A stretch of DNA of 5,276 bases. Source: Planctomycetaceae bacterium. GTDB taxonomy: Bacteria; Planctomycetota; Planctomycetia; Pirellulales; Pirellulaceae. The translations under genes and the position numbers were made by a program. Each line of letters opens with the position of its first letter. Position 1 is the first letter of the stretch. The notes beneath the pieces were generated by a model. It searched no databases. It was not told the DNA's origin and saw only the letters and a program-made list of their open reading frames with translations. Shown here in pieces: positions 1 to 5,276 of this stretch. The stretch spans positions 1 through 5,276 of the forward strand of contig DNPC01000745.1 in assembly GCA_003501565.1 (NCBI GenBank), written 5' to 3'.

Positions 1-561
1 GATCGTGAAGCGGTCCCGCCACTCGGATTAGCGGCCTATCTCAAGTTTACCAAGCCAGCGTCGGCTAAGGGCAGAGAAGTCATCTGGGTGGAGGGCGAGA
101 ACGAGGGGCAGATCATAACGCACGAAGGTGGATTCAAAAACTGGAAGACATTACGACTGGCCCCTGATGGCATGTTGGCGATGCTCGGCAACAAATATCC
201 GATGACGGAGATCGGACTTGAACGGATGATTGAGAAATTGATCGAGAAAGGCCGCGAAGACCTAAAGCGAGGGCCATGCCAAGTGACGATTGCACCGGAT
301 CAAAAGGTCGGTGCGGCCAAGTGCACTCTCTATCAAATCACTCACCCGGAAAAAGATGATCGATTCGATTTTCATATCGCCCAAATCTTTGTCGACCACC
401 AGCGGAACATTCCGTTACGATACGCGGCTTACATGTGGCCAGACGAAAAGGGCGGTGAGCCTCCACTTGAGGAAGAGTACACGTTCTTGGATGTCAAACT
501 GAATGTTGGCCTAAAGGACGCTGACTTTGATCCTGAAAACAAAGACTATGATTTCCAATGA
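1..561 (+). CDS. DUF1571 family protein, C-terminal part (5' end outside window)
   Basis: The reading frame is open from base 1 to a TGA at 559-561, giving 186 visible residues; the GTG at 88 is internal, because conserved family sequence (YLKFTKPASAKGREVIWVEG) lies upstream of and across it. Further landmarks are HEGGFKNW, the GMLAMLGNKYPMTEIGLE stretch, and the C-terminal block WPDEKGGEPPLEEEYTF followed by LNVGLKDADFDPEN. I recognise these as DUF1571, a family of mostly planctomycete proteins that are usually exported. The pattern of a beta-rich domain with an 'FVDHQRNIPLRY' strand followed by an 'EEYTFLDVKLN' strand resembles the LolA/LolB-like lipid-binding fold, so a role in the cell envelope is possible, but this is inference. 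The N-terminus and any signal peptide lie outside the window. It ends 107 bases before the next gene on the same strand; co-transcription is possible but not shown. Confidence 0.88.
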   Translation, partial: DREAVPPLGLAAYLKFTKPASAKGREVIWVEGENEGQIITHEGGFKNWKTLRLAPDGMLAMLGNKYPMTEIGLERMIEKLIEKGREDLKRGPCQVTIAPDQKVGAAKCTLYQITHPEKDDRFDFHIAQIFVDHQRNIPLRYAAYMWPDEKGGEPPLEEEYTFLDVKLNVGLKDADFDPENKDYDFQ

Positions 562-668
562 CTTGTTGATCATGTGGGGCAAGCAAGGCGGTCATCACCT
601 GAATTGCGTGGCGGCTGGTAACCGATTGAGTTAGAACACACGTGCTTGCCACCAAAAGTTGAGTACAG

Positions 669-1727
669 ATGAATTATCTTCTACTGACCTGCAGCGTTCT
701 GCTATGTTCTAACATCGCGTTGCAACTAGCATACTCCGCTCCGATCGGCGGAACCGAGAATGCAGTAGTAGGCCAAGTTACCGATTTCCTGGCTAGTTCC
801 GAGTGGCTCGGTCCACTTGCACCAGTCGCTCTTTCTCCATTCTTCGGCTTGGCAATCCTTTCCGGCGCGGCTACGTATGGACCGGAATGGTTGGGAGAGC
901 GCAGTGGTCTGTTCGCGGATGGCAGCAGTCTTGATAACGCGCCCTTGTTTTGGATTATGGCGATTCTGGCCATTGCAAGCAGCCTGCCGAGGCTTTCGAA
1001 GGTAAGTAAACCCATAGCACTCGCGTGCGAGAACCTCGAAACCTACTCGTCTGTCGTTATTCTCATCGTGCTTCGCTTCGTAGCCGTTGAAGGTACCGCC
1101 TCGATTGAGAATGCTGGAGAACTTCAAGCGGGACTAGCAGCTGATGTTGTCGTGTCCGCGATGGTGGCGATGAACATAGTTGTAATTAACGGCGTCAAGC
1201 TATTCTTCGAGTTCCTGATCTGGTTGGTGCCGTTTCCCTCGATAGACGCAATGCTTGAACTAGGCAATAAATCGATGTGCGCTGCACTGATGGGTATCTA
1301 CATGTTGAGCCCGGCTGCAGCGACGCTATTGAATTTAGTCCTACTGTTGGGCTGCTTGATTATCTTCGGTTGGGTCCGCCGTCGCACTGGGTATTACCGC
1401 AACATCATCGCCAATCCGTTGCTCGAAAAACTGCTACCGGATTGGTTTGCCGAACCTGGGGAATCATTCACAGCATTCCTCGACTCGCGGCAACTTGGCC
1501 TGCCCAAGTTCAATCGGGTGTTCGTCGAAGTCGATGGACAGACCGTAACGGTTCGAGGTCGGTGGTGGTTACGCTATCGTGACGTGTCACTTAGAGAATG
1601 TCGAATAACCACGCAGCCGGGCTTGATTGCCGACCGCGTAACCCTCACTAGTCCAGACGCAGATCCAATCATTGTACGGCGGCGCAAGTCAATCCTCGCT
1701 CGAGAGCCATCTGCGGCGCTTGCCTAG
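669..1727 (+). CDS. Polytopic membrane protein of unknown function with soluble C-terminal tail
   Basis: This 352-residue protein has an ATG start but no convincing Shine-Dalgarno sequence. Residues 1-24 are hydrophobic and end in AYSA, so they could be a signal peptide or a first membrane segment. Further hydrophobic segments lie at about 46-68, 91-106, 127-141, 158-188 (possibly two) and 203-235. The run ends in a WVRRR positive cluster, which by the positive-inside rule puts the following tail in the cytoplasm. The tail (about 239-352) is polar, with beta-rich patterns such as FNRVFVEVDGQTVTVRGRWW and a basic RRRK patch near the end. The 'SSLPRLSKVSKPIALACENLE' region loosely recalls DUF4126-type membrane proteins, but I am not sure of this and assign no function. 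It converges on the phosphofructokinase gene with 75 bases between the stops. The coding frame is long, and its alternating hydrophobic and polar composition supports a real gene. Confidence 0.75.
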   Translation: MNYLLLTCSVLLCSNIALQLAYSAPIGGTENAVVGQVTDFLASSEWLGPLAPVALSPFFGLAILSGAATYGPEWLGERSGLFADGSSLDNAPLFWIMAILAIASSLPRLSKVSKPIALACENLETYSSVVILIVLRFVAVEGTASIENAGELQAGLAADVVVSAMVAMNIVVINGVKLFFEFLIWLVPFPSIDAMLELGNKSMCAALMGIYMLSPAAATLLNLVLLLGCLIIFGWVRRRTGYYRNIIANPLLEKLLPDWFAEPGESFTAFLDSRQLGLPKFNRVFVEVDGQTVTVRGRWWLRYRDVSLRECRITTQPGLIADRVTLTSPDADPIIVRRRKSILAREPSAALA

Positions 1728-1802
1728 CAGAAAGCTAACAGCAGATGGCGTGGCGAACCTGCGATACTGGCCCGGCCACCTTCATTCATGTGACGAACGG
1801 GA

Positions 1803-3083
1803 TCACTCGTCGACACTCGTTTCAATGAATCGAGCTAGCTTGTAGAAGTCGCTATCGCGTTCAATGAAGCGAACCTTCGTGACCAACGTCTTAGGATCGA
1901 CCAGGTCCTCAAACGGCACGAATGTAAGGTCAAGTTGTCCGCCGACGGATATCATGACGCCGTTCATGCCGTCTTCAACCAGTGCGCGATACGCGCCTAC
2001 ACCAATTTGACTGCCCAGCATGATGTCAAACGCGTGTGGCAGCGCGCATCGACTTTCGTAACCCAGCTGCAACCCGTTGACTTTCCGAGACTTCCCAGTC
2101 CGCTCCTTGTAAGCCTTCGCAACTTCGTCGGCCAACATCTTGCCAAGATTGACCGAAGCGATGGCGATATGCCCATGGTCGTCTCGGGCGATGCCGGATA
2201 AGAACTTTTGCGGCAGGTATTCAGCCATGCCTTCCGCCACGACTATCACACCGTAAGGTCGTCCTTGACTTTCACGCTTAAGCATCATGTCCACGATTCG
2301 CTTGACAATTTTGTCAACGTGCATGATCGTTCGTGTCTCAGTTTTGCCCGAACCGTCGGCAACTTCCTCTTCGCCACGCAGCTCACCCACAACATCTTCG
2401 ACGCTAAGCACCATGCAGGCTTCACCGGCAATTGCAGCACCATAGGCCAGCCATCCCGCAGACCGTCCCATCGCTTCGCAAACGAAATAGGCTTGACCAG
2501 CCGACGCATCGTAATTCAAGTTCCGCATCTCAGTTGCCAAGAACTCAGCTGCAGTAAAGTAGCCGAATGTGAAGTCGATGCCCATGTAATCGTTGTCGAT
2601 CGTCTTTGGCAAATGCACGACGGGCAAACGCTTCTTATCTTCAGGAAGCGTGTCTTGGTAGAGCTTCATCTTGTTGGCTGTCTTCAGCGTATCGTCGCCA
2701 CCAATTGAGATCAGCGCATCGACACCAAGTTCCACAAGGGCGTTGTAGACCCTGCCCAGCGGGGCGGTTTTTTCTGAATCATGAAGATCATCGGGCGACG
2801 TAACATGCTTGCCCGGGTTTGAGCGAGCGGTTCCGATCATGATGCCCTGCGACGAACGTGCATGAGCCAGGCTGTCATGGCTAATGTTGATGTAATGCTC
2901 CCCCTCAACTAGAGGCGCTGAACCATCGAAATCGATCAGATTGGAGTAGCCGTGCTTGATGCCATAGACTTCGATTCCTGCATTCAAGAAGGCATGGGCA
3001 GCAGTCCCGATGACGGCATTGGCAGCAGGGGCGGGTCCACCCGCGAATAGCATGGCAACTTTTTTGATTTCGGTGTTTGGCAT
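1803..3083 (-). CDS. pfp: 6-phosphofructokinase, probably pyrophosphate-dependent (PPi-PFK)
   Basis: The enzyme phosphorylates fructose 6-phosphate to fructose 1,6-bisphosphate in the cytoplasm, at the committed step of glycolysis; the PPi-dependent form is reversible. From the ATG at 3083 it has 426 residues. Visible motifs are the N-terminal GGPAPAANAVI loop (15-25), SIGGDDT (126-132), PKTIDND with the catalytic aspartate (159-165), EAMGRSAGW (203-211), AEGM (283-286) and GYESR (341-345). ATP-dependent enzymes normally have GGDG and PGTIDND; the second Asp of GGDD and the Lys of PKTIDND are the established marks of pyrophosphate use. The frame stays open to a TTG at 3125 (14 more residues), but the ATG lies the usual short distance before the glycine loop, and neither start has a clear ribosome binding site. 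The gene stands alone, with a non-coding leader upstream. PPi use is inferred from motifs only. Confidence 0.93.
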   Translation of the reverse strand: MPNTEIKKVAMLFAGGPAPAANAVIGTAAHAFLNAGIEVYGIKHGYSNLIDFDGSAPLVEGEHYINISHDSLAHARSSQGIMIGTARSNPGKHVTSPDDLHDSEKTAPLGRVYNALVELGVDALISIGGDDTLKTANKMKLYQDTLPEDKKRLPVVHLPKTIDNDYMGIDFTFGYFTAAEFLATEMRNLNYDASAGQAYFVCEAMGRSAGWLAYGAAIAGEACMVLSVEDVVGELRGEEEVADGSGKTETRTIMHVDKIVKRIVDMMLKRESQGRPYGVIVVAEGMAEYLPQKFLSGIARDDHGHIAIASVNLGKMLADEVAKAYKERTGKSRKVNGLQLGYESRCALPHAFDIMLGSQIGVGAYRALVEDGMNGVMISVGGQLDLTFVPFEDLVDPKTLVTKVRFIERDSDFYKLARFIETSVDE

Positions 3084-3142
3084 TCGTTTCGACTCGATTA
3101 ATTGATTGTTTTCGTGTTCAGGCAACTAAAACTGCCCGCAAG

Positions 3143-3185
3143 CTGCTGGCTCAGGAATGAAAGCTGTAGTGGACACTGCCAGCAG
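3143..3185 (-). repeat. Inverted repeat in the probable pfp leader
   Basis: CTGCTGGC at 3143-3150 is perfectly complementary to GCCAGCAG at 3178-3185, with 27 bases between. In the minus-strand transcript this would form an 8-bp GC-rich stem about 60 bases before the ATG of the phosphofructokinase gene. No known riboswitch is recognised. An 8-bp match with a long loop can arise by chance. Confidence 0.3.
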
Positions 3186-3194
3186 GAGCCGATC

Positions 3195-3223
3195 ATTTTC
3201 TGCGTTACTCTGCGACGCGCCAA
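3195..3223 (-). promoter_or_regulatory. Possible sigma70-type promoter of pfp
   Basis: Read on the minus strand there is TTGGCG (3223-3218) and GAAAAT (3200-3195) with a 17-base spacer, each matching the consensus at four of six positions. Transcription would start near 3188 and give a leader of about 105 bases containing the inverted repeat. Matches of this quality are common by chance, and planctomycete promoters are poorly defined. Confidence 0.2.
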
Positions 3224-3531
3224 GTCGCCTCTGCACAGAGCTTGCGCGGTCGACAATTCTCCAGCCGAGGTTTGCGTTCGCTACTACGACCTTGAGACAA
3301 CGTTTGCGAAGAAATCCCTTGGATTACTCGATTGCAATGATCATCTAACGCGGCCTAAGCATTGCGACAGATTGCAAGGCTAATGCCGCGCAGCCTCAAA
3401 GGCTGAGCTGCCCTGGACGATTCCCATCCAGTCAATACGCGATCAATAGAACCCGGTCGAAACGGAAATTGGCCTAACACTTCGCAGTTTGCATCCGTTG
3501 CCGCTCACTCAATCCGAGATTCGGTCTGGCG

Positions 3532-3560
3532 TTGTGTTTTGGCCACTTACCCGCCACAAT
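3532..3560 (+). promoter_or_regulatory. Possible promoter of tRNA-Leu
   Basis: TTGTGT (3532-3537) and CACAAT (3555-3560) are separated by 17 bases and lie 43 bases before the tRNA, a plausible distance for a tRNA promoter. The -35 matches the consensus at only three of six positions and the -10 at four of six, so this is a weak call resting mainly on position. Confidence 0.25.
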
Positions 3561-3603
3561 GATGCCCTTGCAACGACCGCTTCACGCGACGTCCAACCCA
3601 CAC

Positions 3604-3690
3604 GGCTGAGTGGTGGAATTGGCAGACACACAGGACTTAAAATCCTGCGGGGTGAATAGCCCTGTGCGGGTTCGAACCCCGCCTCAGCTA
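3604..3690 (+). tRNA. tRNA-Leu (anticodon TAA)
   Basis: The sequence folds as a class II tRNA of 87 bases. The acceptor stem is GGCTGAG (3604-3610) with CTCAGCT (3683-3689) and discriminator A at 3690. The D-arm has the typical leucine form GTGGAATTGGCAGACAC. The anticodon stem is CAGGA/TCCTG around the loop CTTAAAA (3636-3642), so the anticodon is TAA, reading UUA codons and, by wobble, UUG. A long variable arm (about 3648-3665) with a GGG/CCC stem is typical of leucine tRNAs. The T-arm is GCGGG-TTCGAAC-CCCGC (3666-3682). The first acceptor pair is G-T, a wobble pair. No CCA is encoded, so the end must be added by nucleotidyltransferase. Its 3' end directly borders the integrase region, which suggests it served as an integration target. 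Confidence 0.95.
3664..3690 (+). other. Probable attachment site (att) at the 3' end of tRNA-Leu
   Basis: Tyrosine recombinases of islands and prophages often recombine within the T-arm and 3' end of a tRNA gene, restoring the gene by a duplicated segment. Here an intact integrase gene starts about 170 bases behind the tRNA 3' end and points away from it. The matching direct repeat is not in the window, so the borders given are only the likely zone, and the site is inferred from position. Confidence 0.35.
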
Positions 3691-3694
3691 CTGA

Positions 3695-3729
3695 AAAAAC
3701 AAGGGTGAACCCGTTTCACCCTTGTTTTT
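3695..3729 (+). terminator. Rho-independent terminator behind tRNA-Leu
   Basis: A perfect 15-bp inverted repeat (3695-3709 with 3715-3729) surrounds the 5-base loop CCCGT. The stem core is CAAGGGTGAA/TTCACCCTTG, flanked by an A run on the left and a T run on the right, so it could work in both directions. It begins four bases after the tRNA and would end the tRNA transcript and shield the integrase gene from read-through. Confidence 0.88.
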
Positions 3730-3862
3730 CCTTTCTCTACTAGAGCCGCTGCTCTTTGTGGCTATATTGTCTCTCGTTGTCAGTCGTCGTCACTCATGGT
3801 CCCGTTGTGTCCCAGGTTTGGCAGACTTTCGCCAGACCGCAGGATTTTTAAACGGTGGAAAT

Positions 3863-4987
3863 ATGGCAGGTCTATACAGGCCGGATGACAGTCCATACTG
3901 GTACGGCGAGTTCATCTCGCATGATGGTTCGCGTAAGCGGAAGTCCACGAAGACCAAGAATAAGCGCGCTGCGGATATGGTGTTGCGGCGGTGGATCGCG
4001 GACGATCAGGAGATCGCCCAGGGCAAGCGGTCCGGTGCCGATCCTCGATCAATCACAATACACCTTAATGAGTTCCAAGCGTCACAAGCACTAAAGAATC
4101 GGGTTGATACCAGCGGTGAGACTACCGATGAATCAACTCGTCGGTGGCTCGATCGTCTTGTCGAAAAGTATGAATGGGGACGGCTGGGTGATATTTCAGG
4201 GGACCAGATTGAAACCTATGCAATTGAGCTGAGGAAGTCCGGCCATAGCAATCGAAGCATCCAGAAGATGATTGCGGCTGTGCGTACTTTTTGTCGTTGG
4301 TGTGTCCGAAAGCGAAGGATGGAACTCGATCCAACGCAATCCGTTGCGCGGCCGTCACCAGAAGAAGACCGGCGTCTAATCCGGCGAATGCTGCTCAGGG
4401 AAGAGTGGGACGCGATACGTTCGTGGCTAGAGTCAGGCGAGGCGTTGGAGCGCAACGGTCAATCTGCAATTGAGCGAATGCTTATGTACTGGCTAGCTAT
4501 TGAAACCGGCCTGCGAAGTAATGAGATACGTCAGCTGACCAAAAGTGCAGTCAAGTCAAAGCCTGCTCCACATGTGGCCGCCAAAGGAAAGACAACCAAG
4601 AACGCAAAGCCCGCAAGGCAATTCCTGTCCGACTCGCTGTATGAGAACATGCGTAAGCACCTTGCTAGTCTGTCAGCTGGAGATCTAGTGTTCGGTGTAA
4701 AAGACCGCCGCGAGATGGCGCGAACGCTGCGACAGGATGCCGAGGATGCGAGGCTTCACTCGGGGAATGAAAATGAAGAGTTCTTGGCTGGGCAAGATGC
4801 GGAGGGCCATGTGATCGACTTTCACGCACTCAGGCACACTTGTGGGGCGTGGTACGTCATCGCTGGGCTGACTCTACCCGAGGTCCAAGCGATCATGCGG
4901 CACAGTACGATCATGCTGACGATTGACTCTTACGGCCATCTTGCGCCAGACGCAATAAGTGGAAGCCGCAATAAGCTAGGAATGTAG
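3863..4987 (+). CDS. Tyrosine recombinase (site-specific integrase) of a mobile element
   Basis: This 374-residue enzyme would cut and rejoin DNA at short att sites through a 3'-phosphotyrosine intermediate, inserting or excising a mobile element. Residues 1-50 form a basic, probably arm-site-binding region (YWYGEF, then RKRKSTKTKNKR); about 64-165 is the SAM-like core-binding domain; about 176-374 is the catalytic domain. The full catalytic set is visible: R218 in TGLRSNEI, a beta-hairpin lysine (K241 or K243), H321 and R324 in FHALRH, H347 in MRHST, and nucleophile Y357 in SYGHL, so it looks active. The frame extends back to a TTG at 3722, but that codon lies inside the terminator stem; ATG 3863, preceded by GGTGG (3854-3858), is the better start. 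A TATATT at 3763 could be a -10 element, but it has no good -35. The 3' end overlaps the convergent small gene by 12 bases. Confidence 0.95.
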   Translation: MAGLYRPDDSPYWYGEFISHDGSRKRKSTKTKNKRAADMVLRRWIADDQEIAQGKRSGADPRSITIHLNEFQASQALKNRVDTSGETTDESTRRWLDRLVEKYEWGRLGDISGDQIETYAIELRKSGHSNRSIQKMIAAVRTFCRWCVRKRRMELDPTQSVARPSPEEDRRLIRRMLLREEWDAIRSWLESGEALERNGQSAIERMLMYWLAIETGLRSNEIRQLTKSAVKSKPAPHVAAKGKTTKNAKPARQFLSDSLYENMRKHLASLSAGDLVFGVKDRREMARTLRQDAEDARLHSGNENEEFLAGQDAEGHVIDFHALRHTCGAWYVIAGLTLPEVQAIMRHSTIMLTIDSYGHLAPDAISGSRNKLGM

Positions 4988-5224
4988 GGGCTGGCCAGCA
5001 TCTTCCCAGGCTTTCAGGTCTTGCATGCGCCAGCGGTTGTTGCGACCAAATTTCAGCGGCTTTGGTGCTTTTCCTGCGGCAACCATTCGATCCCATGTGC
5101 TGCGCGATATGCCATAGTGTTCGATCACCTCATTGACGGTGAGCATGGCTTTCTTTGGGCTTTCATTCATCATTGCGGAAATACCGGGGCCCGGCTGCTC
5201 CTGGTCGTTCGTCGGTCGCGACAT
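4976..5224 (-). CDS. Small helix-turn-helix DNA-binding protein, AlpA/excisionase type
   Basis: This 82-residue protein has a MerR-like winged helix from about 27 to 73: LTVNEVIEHYGISRSTWDRM forms the helix-turn-helix, PKPLKFGRNNRWRMQDLKAW the wing and following helix. This is the pattern of AlpA-type regulators and excisionases (HTH_17-like), which bind near att sites, direct recombination toward excision, or control integrase expression. The first 26 residues are polar and proline/glycine-containing and may not belong to the domain; internal ATGs at residues 18, 19 and 27 are alternative starts, and no start has a clear ribosome binding site. It faces the integrase gene tail to tail. On the minus strand a TATACT (5257-5252) upstream could be a -10 element; its -35 would fall at or beyond the window edge. 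The excisionase role is inferred from the fold and neighbour. Confidence 0.85.
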   Translation of the reverse strand: MSRPTNDQEQPGPGISAMMNESPKKAMLTVNEVIEHYGISRSTWDRMVAAGKAPKPLKFGRNNRWRMQDLKAWEDAGQPLHS

Positions 5225-5241
5225 CTAACGGTCGCGGTTAG
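5214..5241. repeat. Repeats around the start of the HTH gene, possible operator
   Basis: GGTCGCG occurs at 5214-5220 and 5230-5236, 16 bases apart, on both sides of the start codon (5222-5224). The second copy sits between the inverted arms CTAAC (5225-5229) and GTTAG (5237-5241). This arrangement could be an autoregulatory operator or a recombination-protein binding site, but the units are short. Confidence 0.3.
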
Positions 5242-5276
5242 TACTTGCTGGAGTATACGCAAGCGCTCATTCAAAT

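Larger units (their letters stand above)
3084..3603. other. Non-coding region between pfp and tRNA-Leu
   Basis: I see no believable gene in these 520 bases; the short open frames have odd composition and no family resemblance. The left part must hold the leader and promoter of the minus-strand phosphofructokinase gene, and the right part the promoter of the tRNA. It contains an 8-bp inverted repeat (3143-3150 with 3178-3185), a 6-bp stem with a 3-base loop (3391-3405, CAGCCT/AGGCTG), which has no T run and so is not an obvious terminator, and the octamer GATTGCAA twice, exactly 40 bases apart (3330 and 3370). Confidence 0.6.

Noticed and set aside
88..90. GTG as the start of the DUF1571 gene
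   Set aside because: The frame is open to the window edge, and conserved family residues lie upstream of the GTG.
578..650. GGCAAGCA/TGCTTGCC inverted repeat between the first two genes
   Set aside because: Eight-base arms 57 bases apart without a T run are likely chance; no terminator or regulatory role can be supported.
1768..1778. TGGCC-C-GGCCA palindrome between the convergent genes as a terminator
   Set aside because: A one-base loop cannot form a hairpin, the arms are short, and there is no T run.
2208..2708. Open frame of 166 codons on the plus strand
   Set aside because: It lies wholly antisense to the conserved core of the phosphofructokinase gene and has shadow-frame composition.
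3084..3125. Extension of the phosphofructokinase to a TTG at 3125
   Set aside because: The ATG at 3083 fits the usual distance to the glycine-rich loop and the TTG has no ribosome binding site; kept only as an alternative.
3102..3383. Open frame of 93 codons on the plus strand upstream of the tRNA
   Set aside because: It overlaps the start of the phosphofructokinase gene antisense, has cysteine- and arginine-rich random composition, and resembles no family.
3722..3862. Extension of the integrase by 47 residues to a TTG start, with a hydrophobic stretch resembling a signal or membrane segment
   Set aside because: The TTG lies inside the 3' arm of the tRNA terminator, the residues do not resemble an integrase N-terminus, and an ATG preceded by GGTGG lies at 3863.
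1..5276. CRISPR array, insertion sequence ends or tandem repeats
   Set aside because: No regularly spaced repeats, transposase or terminal inverted repeats were seen on either strand.

Overview
The window looks like chromosomal DNA of a planctomycete of the Rhodopirellula/Pirellulaceae type. The clearest sign is the truncated gene at the left edge, which carries the conserved C-terminal half of a DUF1571 protein, a family I know mainly from planctomycetes. Moderate GC content, a phosphofructokinase with pyrophosphate-type signatures, and genes without clear Shine-Dalgarno sequences fit this. The assignment rests on recognised protein families, not on a database search.

Layout, left to right. 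Positions 1-561 (+) hold the 3' part of the DUF1571 gene. Positions 669-1727 (+) encode a polytopic membrane protein of unknown function with a soluble C-terminal tail. It converges on a phosphofructokinase gene on the minus strand (1803-3083, ATG start preferred), which has GGDDT and PKTIDND motifs, typical of pyrophosphate-dependent enzymes. A non-coding stretch of about 520 bases follows (3084-3603), holding the probable leader and promoter of the kinase gene and the promoter of the next gene, a tRNA-Leu with anticodon TAA (3604-3690). Directly behind the tRNA lies a perfect 15-bp stem terminator (3695-3729).

The right third looks like the end of an integrated element. A tyrosine recombinase with all catalytic residues (3863-4987, +) lies just downstream of the tRNA. 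A small winged-helix/AlpA-type DNA-binding protein (4976-5224, -) converges on it, and the two genes overlap by 12 bases at their 3' ends. A tRNA 3' end, then an integrase, then a small excisionase-like regulator is the classic edge of a genomic island, prophage or integrative element. Any cargo and the second attachment site would lie beyond position 5276.

How the genes work together: the left part is ordinary core genome (a probably exported or envelope protein, a membrane protein, a glycolytic enzyme, a tRNA). The right part is the recombination module of a mobile element that seems to have used the tRNA-Leu as its target. No complete novel system is visible. The most promising lead is whatever the element carries outside this window.
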